Shown: positions 25,601 to 37,600 of the stretch, piece after piece
Numbering within the stretch: the stretch's first letter is position 1
Layout of the letters: the number at the start of each line of letters is the position of its first letter
Source: Opisthorchis felineus
Lineage: Eukaryota; Platyhelminthes; Trematoda; Opisthorchiida; Opisthorchiidae
DNA: 64,000 nt
Assembly (NCBI GenBank): GCA_004794785.1
Contig: SJOL01006586.1
Location: forward strand, 1,749,754 to 1,813,753
Direction: 5' to 3'
The notes under the pieces: generated by a model
Seen by the model: only the letters and a program-made list of their open reading frames with translations
Told to the model about the DNA's origin: nothing
Databases searched by the model: none
Translations under genes and position numbers: made by a program

Positions 25601-28600
25601 AACCGCAGTTGACAGCAGTACAGTGAGAAAGCATCCATGTTGTTTGTTTGCTAGAATATTTTCTCTCAGAGAGAGAGAGAGAGGCGGTCCCGACTTAAAG
25701 TAGTCGTACAGCCAGAGATCTCTGAAACCAATAGGCATATTCACTCACACAGCCATAGCAGTTGCGAACATTTCAGCCAATAGTAGAGAACAATAAATGT
25801 CATACAAATACAAAATGTCCCAAATACCTGTATGCAACCAGAGGATATTTTTTAGAATCAAAAGAATGAATTTGGGAATCTGGAGTATTCGTATATCTCT
25901 ATCATGCTTCAGTCAAATTTTGGGATTTTCGTGACTGCTTATAGATGGTCGGCGAAGAGGCCGTGACAAACGTCTTGTGAGAAGACTTAGACACTCAGGA
26001 AGAAAGTAGAGAGAACAGCCGTTCTATGCAAAGGAAAAACGGTATGGGATGTGACTCCAGAAATTATGCCGAACCTTTCTTGGTGAATGCCGTAGGCTGG
26101 TCATTCGGGCCGAAAGTTGATAGGTCATATGTGAGCAGAAACATTCGAGGTTCCAGGAATGTCGCCGGTGTTTTGCCAAAGATGCGTAGAAGTGACAAGC
26201 AGAAAAGTGAGACGCGCGTCAGACAGTCGAAAGCGAGAAACATGAACTAATTTTCAGCAAGATGGAACACAAAACTCTCGGCTTTTCAGCATAGATGGGC
26301 TTAACTTACAGGAAGAAATCCGATTTGAAGGTTCCAAAATCTCCCCATACTACCAACAGTCTGCAATTAGCTCAGAGGAAGAATGTGTTCACAACATGAG
26401 AGGAACATACCTCTGAGAATTCATCATCCGAAGAGCCAGTCAGTACGTGATCACGTGATGTTTGTCCCGTTCTTAAAGGATGCTTGGTGCTCTATCCCTC
26501 CCAAGTGCGAGTTAAACGCAGTGCGTATCAGCCAGTCGTGACCGAACGCTTAAGTGCTCAAACCACTAGCCGGGAAGAAGCGGGTTTGAAGTTATCTGAA
26601 GTTTGTTGAGATGTGCACTGCTGATGATTACCGATAGGGATGAAATAGCTGTAGAGTGCTTCTCAGTTTTCAAGTACAGAGTGACTTCAAATACAGGACA
26701 AAATCTCATTTTGAAAATAACTTAAGTTATCAGGGGACGAAGTAATCGAATAACGACGGCAAAAGTTATTGCAGAATGAATTTGGACACTAACTCGACTC
26801 TTTCTGCAATACCAGCAAAACAGGATACCGTTTGCAATATGCCTGAACTTAGATGTGAAAAAATCTAAAGAGGATTGTTTGGCTTGCCTCTTCTGTTCGA
26901 CGGCCATCTGCAACCGTGACTATCCGAACTGAATGTGGTTGCTATAGACAACCCAGAAATCTTGCTTTAGGCTAACATTTAGTCTCTTCGCCATCCATAT
27001 TTATTCTTTTCTTCAGAATAGAGCATCCAAATAGATTATGACATCCTTAATGGCATCCTTAATGCTGTGCTGTCGATGGTGGTGATGAATACCTGTTGGA
27101 AGGTAGTGATTACAGTTACACCGTTTGCTAAAACGTGCACTTTTGTTATTCATTGAGAATCGGCCATATGAACCTACTTTGATTGGATACATTTGCCACT
27201 TACAAAAAGCTCCCCACCAAATAACTGCCGAAGATTTGCCACGCTAGACAACGTGTACGTGTAGCTGACGGTCCCTCAGACACATCACAAGCTGCCTTTC
27301 ATCAGCTCCCGTTGGTGATTACAGTCCAGCTACTCCTTATCTTCACCTTCTGACAGTACGTATTTGAGATTGGCTGCACAGTGTTGTCAGGTAGAATGAT
27401 GGAAATTGTTAGGCAAATGCTACTGTCACTCTATCCTTGGATGAAATTATTCACGTTGTCTGGTACTGCCAAAAACCCACTTTGGTGGAAAATCCATCTG
27501 GGCAACGTTCAGGTTTTAACACCCAACTTATGCTCTCAGGATACGGTGCCGACAAATTAGACGGGCATCCTGAGCGAACAGTGTAGGTGCACAGCAAATC
27601 GGTGTGGGGAGACCCACTGAGGCAAAGTGGGAAACCCAAACATAATGTAGGAACATCTGCAAGGGGAAAGGTGCATCGTAATTCTGAAACTTAACGGAAC
27701 TGGCGAATGCTGTCGGTACTTCGAGGATAAACAAGTGTGTTGTGCCACTAGGTAGGCCATCATGTTTCAACCTGTTGATGGTTGCATCTGGTCTCTGACT
27801 TTTCACCAGCTCATCTTATTCCACCGGGTCTACATCGGCGCCAAAGACTTCCACAACATTCGGCTTCTCTAAAGCGATCTGTGGCTTTCCAGCTCTGCCC
27901 AGGCGTCAGGTGGTTTGACCATTGTCAACCGACAGATCCGGGTCGAATGCCAGCTATTCACTGTTCTTTTCACTGATGATTACCTTAAGCCCCTTGGCAT
28001 TTTTCTGTGCCACTAAATCATGTTTAAATTTCGCACGCCAATTCTACTAAATTGTGCCATCCACAAGCTGATGACATAGCCCTCGTTCAACATCTTTACG
28101 AAGATGATAAAACTAACTTATTTTCCTGCAGAAGTTTATGGTAACTTCTTTGATACTTCGAGGAAAAGCGAAGTTCGCAAGGATACACAAGGTTTACTAC
28201 CAGAAAATGTGTCAAGGCGAGTGTCAATTCAATGAATTTGTTCTGCGGTGTCCAGAGCCCCTTTGACCACCTGCGCGGTAGGATGGAAAGCTTAAGACAC
28301 ATGATTTAACAGCCAACATCCGTACTCTTTTGTATCAGTTTCTATCGAGTCTATTTGATGGGATACCAGTTTTAGGCCTGATGGGCAGCTCGCATCCTTT
28401 ACATCAACATCGTCGTCATCATCACCGACAGCAATTTACCAGTAATGACTATCGGTGTTTATGTGCTATGCAGTCAAGAGAAAGACTGCCCGGTAAAGAG
28501 TGGAAAGAAAGGGCAATTTTTACAGACATCATTTTGTCCCTAAGGAAAACGATGGTTAATAAGCTTCATACACTTCGGAACAGCACCTGACCATCATAGT

Positions 28601-31600
28601 AAAGTGAGCTGTCATTAGCGACACTCATCAAACTTCGTTTGTAAACCTCATTCGACATGAGGCTACCGCACAATGACAAACAAACCCTAGCTAGACAATC
28701 CATCTATGGAATGACAGTAATCTAGCCATTGAGACTGGCTATATGCCATATCCTGTAAGGTTTCTACCCAGTACGAAGAATTACTTGAACTTTAACCAGG
28801 AAGGTGTCAAGATCCGACTGCACTCAGTTTGGCGGTAGCGCCATTACTTCTTACCATTCCCATCAGGACTTTTCTCACTGATATTTTTACCCCTAAGTAG
28901 CACTGTGCTCAATAATTATGTTGTTCATGAAGCATGTATAGCATACATTGGGTAGACTTGATTGAGCAAGGTGAAATGTGTTATTTATAATTAGAATACC
29001 TGCTACGGGTCATCTAGTTGTGCTTCCATCCGTGGTGTAAAGGAAGTGCAGTTAACTTGTCGCAGGTTACATTCACTCAGAAATGAGTGGTCGACCAACT
29101 TGAATACATACCTCGCCTCCTAGATTCAGGGCGCCTAGGCTGTCAATGACTGAGAGCATTTAAGAGGCTTCCTGTTTCTATCAAGCCAGTTTGTGATCCC
29201 TACCAGTTAGGGTAAAAGAACCAATGCAGACTTGGATTTCCACCCAGCTTCTTTTCACAGCTGACGTAAGGTGATGAGCACGGGTCTGTAGGTTGATCGG
29301 TGGTAGCACACGGTAACCTTCCTTATTGTGGCGGCATGATGAAAGAAGCTTACGAAAAACAAAACGGCCACTGCGAGGTCAATCTTTAGGCCGATCTTTG
29401 TCACGAGTTTCATTTCTTGTGTAGTCTTCAAACAACCACTGAAACTGTAAAGCCGCTTCAGTCACATCGAGTCTATACCCCCAAATTTCAAGTTGTCGCA
29501 TGTCGGACAAGTTAAATGAGAGGGGTGAAAGTTGACAGCATGAAAATTGCACTGGTTTGACTCCTTTTGTAGACAAAAAAGCCCAGGAGCAATAAAGCGG
29601 AGGAAATGTAATTTCACTGCTATAAGGTGATCCAGAAACTGAAAAACGACCAGCGGCATTAAGTGAATGTATCACCATTCCGCAGAAATGCTGATTTATG
29701 AGACTGCTCATACTCCTCTCCTCGTCGGCTAACTCATTAATTAATCTCGCTAACCCTGGACAAATCATGTTTTTTGTGCAGTTGAGGCTTCCATCCAGCA
29801 TTTTCCTATATCTGAACTGCTTCAAACTGTGTACTTTACCTGACGGTGCATCTTTGCATGTTCATCCGAGGTATCCCAATTACTGCTACCCGTGACTCCA
29901 CGACTATAGCGAAGGCAAAACAGTCTTGTGCGGAGCCACACCATAGCTACAGCTCAAGTTGATCGCTTGTCATGACTTTTGTGTAGAAAGTACAGAACGT
30001 TATATTTCACACGTTTAAAGTGAGGTAAAGTGCTCTTGCTGGATTACTAGAAGGTTTTGCTGGAATATCGTCTTCAGTCGTCAGAAAACTGAATCCGAAA
30101 ATTACTCAACTCAAGGTTTCTGAAACAGATGTTCCTTATGACAGAAAACTGCTGCCTTCACAGTTAAAAGGATTCTACTCGTCAATAATTTTCTCACTCT
30201 GTCATGTGCTTCTTAAATGGGATTATTTTGTAAAAGGATTGTGTTGTACTGTGACAATGGTGACGAAGGTCACCAACTTCTCTCTGTTGCACGACTGTTT
30301 CAGAAACACGACTGATTTCCTCTTCACTAGTAAGTTACATTCTGACTGAGTGGCATACCAGCTTCATCCTCACCATCATCATCATCATAATCGACATCAA
30401 CATCGTCATCACCGTCACCATCGTCACCATATCAACGTCAACGTCATCATCATCATCAGCATCAGCAACGACAGCAACGTGATAATCATCACATTCAACG
30501 GTATCAATAATGTTTGCTTCTTCTCCCGTCATAATGACGTCAAAATCAAGAGCATTACCTCCATTCATTTGCTCCAATAAAGTAGCTCCATTGACATTAC
30601 ATTCACCTCCCGTTTCCTGCTCCTCTATTCAGTGTTGTCGTTAACATTTCCATGTTTCTCATTATCGCCGGTGACACAAGCACCTGGCATCGTTGTATCA
30701 CACCCATGCCAATTTTTGTTCACATAAATGAGATGAATCGTTTCATCTCTGCACTATTTTTTTGAACATCAATGAATTGCTAACACCTCGTTTTTCCTAG
30801 TTATAACCATTTTATTCGAGGCTATAGCGACCTATTTGTTGTTATTCTAGATTTCCATACTACCATAGGCGTTCCTAAGTGACAATTGTTTCAGTAACAA
30901 CCAAATATGCCACAAATGAAACCAACAAACTAATACTCACCGGCTCAACATGTGATCACAGCAATATTGACTTTTGGGCATTGTTAGGAGAGTTGCATGT
31001 TCCTAACTCGATGGTCATATCTGGTGTTGGTGTTACACGGAGTATGTGCAATCCAAGTTCACTCAAGTTTCACACCTTGAGACGAGTTTTTAGCGGGGTC
31101 CCAACAGATATTCCAACTAAGGTATCGTAAGTATTTAAACAGAATAGCACTGTTTGTGGCTTAGCCACAAAACATATTTGTTTGATCCACAGATCGGGAA
31201 ATTTCTACCTGATGTGTTGTAGGTAGGATGAAATAGGGTTGATTTCAATTAATTGGAAACAGTTTGGAAGCGATTGGGAAATTATCGTTTCAGAGGGGCT
31301 TGGTAAACAATCGGTAGTTTCTAACTGGGCAACCTTCGGCTTCTGACACAAAAGCTTCATCAGGCCAGGTGAGCGTGTAACCAATTTGGCCAGGTTTTAA
31401 GGCAGACAGAGAACCAATCAGTAGGATCTCTTCAGAGAAGCACACGAGATCAGTGCTGAATATCAGTTAAAGAGTCTTGTCGGTTAGTGTGTTTGCGTAA
31501 ATCTTACAGATGATGGGTTGGGGAAATTTCAAACTATTTTTGAGCGGGTTGGGTTCCCTAATCATCCAGTTCATTTAATGATTCACCTTGGGTGCCATCA

Positions 31601-34600
31601 GTAAATTTTGTTGGTCTGTGTAGGCTTGTAAGCTCTACGACAATCTAGTTGGGGGAGAGGTGGGTGAGCTCAGGTCCATTTCAGGTCTAAGCTACTTCTG
31701 TTGATGACTCATCTTTCTGATAACCACACGCCACCACCCGCAGCTAAATAGTCGTAGCATTTACACGCCCACACAGACCAGCAGAATTTACCAGTCGCAC
31801 CCAAGAGAGATCACCAAACTTGGTCTGCTCACTTAGCCTGATGAAGCTCTTGTGTCAAAAGCGAAACGTTGCCCATTTGGAAACTACCGACTGTTTACCA
31901 AGACCATCTGAAAAGGGACACGGAATTGCACCTACCTGATGAGCCCCAAGAGGGGGGAAGAGTTTTCAACAACCTTGTGAGTAGTCTCCTTGATGAAAAA
32001 GAGATAAGTTTGAGTTCAAACTGCGCTTATGGTACACGGACTGTGGAAAGTATAACTGCCGAGCATTCTTGGAAAAAGAGTTCCGTAAGCTAGTGTATCA
32101 CTTATGTTTCAGTTGACTGTACGGTTTTCCAACACCACTATCTTTTGCTAGATCAGTTACAGCCCATGACTGGACTATTCATCAAAGGAATGACACCTGG
32201 AGGTCTGGCCGAAAGCTCAGGTAAACTTAGTGTCGGGGATCAGCTGTTAGCCATAAACTCTGTCAGCATTCTGCTGCCACCACAGCAAACTCAGAGTGAG
32301 GCCAATGAACCAAGAAGCTTGCCTAAAGAAAGCACTTCTCTGGGTCTGGCAGATTACTCAGACAAGCTTGATCACCCTAAAAAGCCCAAAAGAACCATTG
32401 AAGACATGCGTCACCCTGCAGTCCTTGAAGAAACGAATCCTCTCCAATATGCAAGTTACATGTTCGCTATGAGACTTTTAAGGCAGGCCGTAGGGCCCTT
32501 ACGCCTCAGCATGAAGCGCAACGGGATACCAGGAAGATACTTACATCAAAATGGAACTGAAGCAACGCGGGCTCCGGCAGACAAGACAGGTTAGTCCATA
32601 TTAGTTTTTCACACAGGCCACTTTGAGTCAAGAGGTTATTTTGGTTAAGCAGCTGTCAAGCTAATAACTAGAAAATGACTGAACAAACGACAGTTTGTTG
32701 GGCACTGAGAGATGTTAAGAATCTCTCATTGGATCCAACAACGATTAGGTGCAGATTTAAATAAATTAGGGTGCAAACTGTGAAGCAAAACTGGACCTCT
32801 ATGATCTTACCTTGTCCATCGTTGCTAAACCTTGCCCGAGAAAACAGACTCCTTGTTCTTTACAGTCCCTCCAACAATGTTGAACAGATTTTTGCATCGA
32901 AGCCTGGAAAGTGAAACCCCAAGACCATAAAAGCTCCTCAGTCAGTCTGGAAGCTCAAAAACCTTCATCTCACTAGATGGTTGGTATCAACGCCCCCTCA
33001 ATTCACACGTATCCCGTTGTTTGTTCTTCCCGAGTAGTTTATTACCTGTCTGCTTCACTTATCAATGAGGCTGGCTTATTAGAAAAGTTTTCCACAAATT
33101 TCATCAATCTACGTACAGGCGTCCTCCAAGACTGTATGCTAAGATATCTCGAACACTGTAACAAATGAAACATGAAGCGGCCTTTATGCAGCACAGTCAG
33201 TGAAAGAATATCAGAAACGGCTGAGATTCAGTTGAGTCTCCCGTTAAAACCAAATCGGTGTGCAAGTGAGTATTGTTTGGGAACAAGATCGGCCCTTTGA
33301 AATAACAAAACGTCTTCCACGAATTTCATCAATCTCTGTACATGCATCCTGACTTCTTCACCGGTAAGCCCAATTATTTGCAAGGCGGAAATATAACCAA
33401 TCTCTGGAACCTTGTTGCTATCAGCAACGGAGACGAACCAGAATAAGAGAGTTATGGGAGCAACTTTGAGCTCTGTTTACTGGTTTAGACATTTCCATAG
33501 ATTAGTTCCAACGTTGTTACTACGACCAAAAGCAAGTAACAGCAAGCAGTAGACCACCGCCCACTGCCCAACTTTGATTATCAGATAACTGGAAGGCACT
33601 ATATGTGTATAACGACCGATCTATAGTAGCATCGATCTTGGATGATAGATTTCGAGTTATTGTTCCCAAGCATTTTCACTCGCACCTTGCCATTTTCTGT
33701 GACTTAAGGCAAACAGTGTTGCTAGGATCGCTGAGACACGAACAAGAGGGGTAATAACTAAAACGTTCTTTTTTGCAACAAGTTACTTTCCAAAATTTCA
33801 TTGGGACAAGTAAGCGAAACATGCTGACAGGGCGACTAGGATTCATGCTTCATTTAGTTTCACTCAGGTCAGTACATTGGTCAGTCAGGATTTGCAATTG
33901 GAAATTTCGAAATAACCGGGGACAGTCAGACAAATGCCCCATGGTTGATCAGATTACGAAGATACAAGTTCACGTTTAAAGGTCAGGTTGACTACTCACA
34001 CAAAATGTTTAAATAGCACATCCATTTGATCTGCTTCGCCGTGGTAAGGCAATACTAGCGAGAAAACTCAGGTTGAACTAGAGCCGTCAAATCACCGCTG
34101 TCTCTTTCACTTCAACGTAAAAGCCCCCAGTATTGGTTTTGATGCGTTTGGACACTTGATGGTTATAGTTATTGTGGTCGATAAGATTTCGTCCTGGTCG
34201 ATCATAAATTCCTCTTTCACGGCATTAAGTATTTACTCTTCAGACCTCAACCCCTTGACTTAGTTGCAACAGTATTCCAAACGTAGGTAGCCTGTGAGCT
34301 GCTCCACATGGAGCGTCGAACAGTTTCATTGTTTTCGCTTGCCTCTGGGACTCAGACTGCAAAGTGGCACGTCAAGGACACACTGATCTGTTGTCAGGGT
34401 AGTTGTTGGTATCAATCTGACAGTCGCTCATTTTGATAATAGTAACGTTCCCATACCAAAACTCCGAAAGTGCTTTCCCTATTCACCAAAAAACGTAGAA
34501 CGCGTAGATATTTATTATCAGAAACAGCGGATAAAAGAGTGAATTGCACCAGTATACCATGACATCATAAAAACAGAGACGGTGGCGAGAATTATTTAAT

Positions 34601-37600
34601 TTAGCTTACTGTTTCTGCTTGCAGTTTAGAGCAAGCTGGTGCCATCCTTGCATAAATTTGCAAGTCAGTAAATATCAAATCCATACCCTAATAGACGTCT
34701 TGCACGTCATATCCGTGTTTTATTTGTAGAAGAGATGCATCCACCGTGATACAATGAAATGCTAAACGTCCGTGCTGTTGAACGGTTCATGAATCTATCC
34801 TAGTCGAGCAGCATTCAAACACAATCACTGCGTGAGATTTTGACGCAGGAAGAGATAATGGTATAAAGCGTCCGAAAGTAATTGTACACAGTGAAAGTCA
34901 CATCCGCCATGACGAAAGAAAGCATTGTTCGAAACTTGTGAGAACCAATCTGCTTATGTTAATATCCTGTTTACCGACACAATAATTAAACTGGATAAAC
35001 CCAAACTTATTAGGTCTTCAGGGTTAGTGAACCACTGGTGCCGCTGGGACCACAACGTGAGCAGTCATTCGAGAAAAATCGGAGTCGGTAACATATAGTA
35101 AAAGCAGTCCTATGTAGGTTTGGATAGGGTTTGTGAGGTATACGAGCCAGAACAGGGAGCCCGAAGGTTGAAGACGTTGTGAAGTTGGTCATTACGCAAG
35201 AAGCCAGTCAACACGTGTGACCATGTGATGTGGATCTTGTGAGTGATAGATGAGTGGTGCTCTATCCTGTCTGAGTGCGAGCTGGTTACTCTGCTGATCA
35301 ACTGCGTGTGGTCGAACGGTTGAATGTTCAAACCACTAACCGGGAGGTAGCCTGTTTGAAACTCTCTACTGGAGTCTGGTTAGATGCGCACTGCTGATGT
35401 TTCACAATACGGATGAAGTAGTTGTGCAGCGCTTCTCGGCTTTCCAGGACAGACTGGCTTCACTGGCATGAAGAACTCCATCAAAGTTCCCAAATCTCTT
35501 CACACCACTAATAGAGTGTCATATGTTTCACTCCAGTCTGACTGTTTAATACGTATTCCTTCTACCGTGAAACACTGTCTTAATAATACATATTCCAACG
35601 TAGATAATCCATTGATTTCCGCGATTTTTGAAGTCTAGATGAATAAACTAAATAGAATCTTTGGAGGACAGCTTATAAAAAGCTGAAAAATACAAAAAAA
35701 ATTTTTAAGCTCATCAAAAGCTGGTCATTTTTTAAACAGCTTGAACTGAGGGATAATCACTGTGTGAAGGTTGTGTTTACCCAAATTTCTCACACTGCCA
35801 TATCTCTTTGCTAATTTTCCCAAAAACACGTTCTACAAAACGATGAAGTTAGTCCTTGTTACAGCAACGGGGTTTCGTCTTCCAGAATAAGCCGAGCATC
35901 TTCAGTAAGCAATTGTGTGCGAGCTAAAACTTTGTAGAGTTCAGCTAAACGGGTGAGAATGTCGGAGTTTTGGTCTGTATTAGTGGATACCTGCGTAGTT
36001 AGAATACTTATTTCCGCTAAGGCCATAATTATTGGTCATAATATGTACTGTGGCCATCCCTCCTCTATTTTTAGACCGCGTGGAGATTGTTATCAACAAG
36101 GTGGAGGGAGACGAAGTCAATCTGAGCACTCATATTCAACGGCATGAGCCAAGTGAGACAAATATTGGTAAAATAAACACCGATCTCGCGGAAAAAGAAG
36201 CACAAGAAAGTCCTTTAGACGCAGATCTAAAAGAAACAACTGCAGAATATTCTGAAGCATCGAGCTCCAAACACTTTCCAATGAATATCGGTGACACAGG
36301 TACAGCAATATAGGTGGATTCATCCCCCCAGATGCTTTTTTTTTGTTCTGTTCACTTCACACCTTTGCCTAGTTAGACCAGCTGACGCAGACTGTCCACA
36401 GAGTGCTTCTGCTGTGCTGCTGCTTCGTGTATACAAGCGTTTGTTTATCCTTTGGAGTAGTAGAAACAATGTCATACTGCGTGTGCTGTCAGAATGTTGT
36501 TGTGGGTCTAAATTGACAAGGAGATTAAACTGGTCATTTCGGATGCAAAAGCTATCGTACCCCTTGGAAATGTTTGCAGAAAAATGGAATGTACCGTGTA
36601 GCTGGAGTCATTTCATTCACCACGAACAACCATTTCTTGTCAGCTAGGGTCAACTCGTTGCATGATACTACACTGGGATGGGAATCCTGGGTTCTGATTG
36701 CTCAGTTAGATATTCTTCGCAATTTTGAGCCAGATGTTTGCAGAAATGATGATCAAATGATGGTTGAGAAACACGACTATTCATCTGTTTGGTGATAGTT
36801 CGCAAGACGCCTCGAGGCTTTTCTAGACGATGAGAGAGTGGCCTCGGCTGTTATGATAGCGGAAATAGCTGGCACATTTACTGCACATTCAAATGTTGGC
36901 AGCTGAGGATAACACTGACACTGTTACATCATAATAAAAAGTAACAGTTGAGTAAATAATACAAATAACACATATTCATACTCTTGCATCCACTGTTTGC
37001 AAAGGCTGCAAGTTCGATACTATTCCCGCTTAGTGGTGGAATTTGCATGTAACCTCATTATCCAGAAAAACCTCGCCGGTTATTGAATTCATTCAGCGCC
37101 TGGGTGCAAAATGAGACCGGGTAAAATATACTTGTGGATATAAGTGGTAGTTTAAGATGGCGAACACGAGGTATTAGACGGACCTGTCTACCAGCCTGAC
37201 CATACGTGTCATTTACTCTCAATACTGATGTCTCCATCCACATTCGATGAAGTACCAGCTGTCGGCTACGGATAAGCGGCATTTGCAACTTACTGTAGCG
37301 TTAGCGGGAGATTGATTTCACTCACCCACTCACTCACTCACTCACTCACTCACCCACTCACTCACCCACTCACTCACTCACCCACACACTCACCCACTCA
37401 CTCACTCACTCACTCACCCACTCACTCACTCACTCACTCACCTCACTAACTCACTCACTCACTCACTCACTCTTCCATAGCTCACTACCTGTTTTGCCCG
37501 GTCTTGGGCTAATCAGGTAGGTGTCTACCAGATTTTTCGTTAACATTATCTTCTGCGCATTCATTAGCAAATTGCTTTCATTTTAACGGTAGGCTAAATT

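Larger units (their letters stand above)
31288..31913. mobile_element. Penelope-like inverted-repeat remnant with hammerhead motifs
   Basis: Two 77-base arms, 31288-31364 and 31837-31913, are inverted copies of each other with about 67 of 77 positions matching and no gaps (counted by eye). Each arm, read outward from the 472-base spacer, begins CCTGATGAAG and continues with a stem-forming segment and a GAAAC/CGAAG box, the pattern of a hammerhead ribozyme core. Penelope-like retroelements are known to carry hammerhead motifs in pseudo-LTRs that may be inverted. The spacer has no coding sequence, so the copy is non-coding or deleted. A weaker match continues for about 30 bases into the spacer. 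Confidence 0.65.
25544..32151 (+). other. PDZ gene intron 2
   Basis: A 6.6-kb phase-1 intron splitting the PDZ domain. It carries dispersed repeat B (26262-26712), a minus-strand open frame (29379-29825), a CAT/CAC-type low-complexity tract (30360-30480) and, near its 3' end, a Penelope-like inverted-repeat element with hammerhead motifs (31288-31985). Another in-phase acceptor (GTTTCAG, exon from 32113) would add 13 residues. Confidence 0.7.
32590..36074 (+). other. PDZ gene intron 3
   Basis: A 3.5-kb phase-1 intron (GTTAGT to TTTTTAG). It holds degenerate body sequence of the hammerhead repeat (33062-33350) and dispersed repeat B copy 2 (35195-35525). No exon candidate with good splice sites was seen. 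Confidence 0.7.

Noticed and set aside
26609..26665. CUGAUGA and GAAA words spaced like a hammerhead inside repeat B, with a five-base GCACU/AGUGC stem
   Set aside because: Stem II does not pair, the second copy (35.4 kb) reads CUGAUGU and GAAG, and the pairing is not preserved between copies.
30335..30580. His-rich plus-strand and Asp-rich minus-strand open frames
   Set aside because: Both are by-products of the degenerate CAT/CAC tract.
30897..31130. Possible PDZ gene exon with an acceptor TTGTTTCAG
   Set aside because: No donor leaves the phase needed by the next exon, and exons 2 and 3 join well without it.
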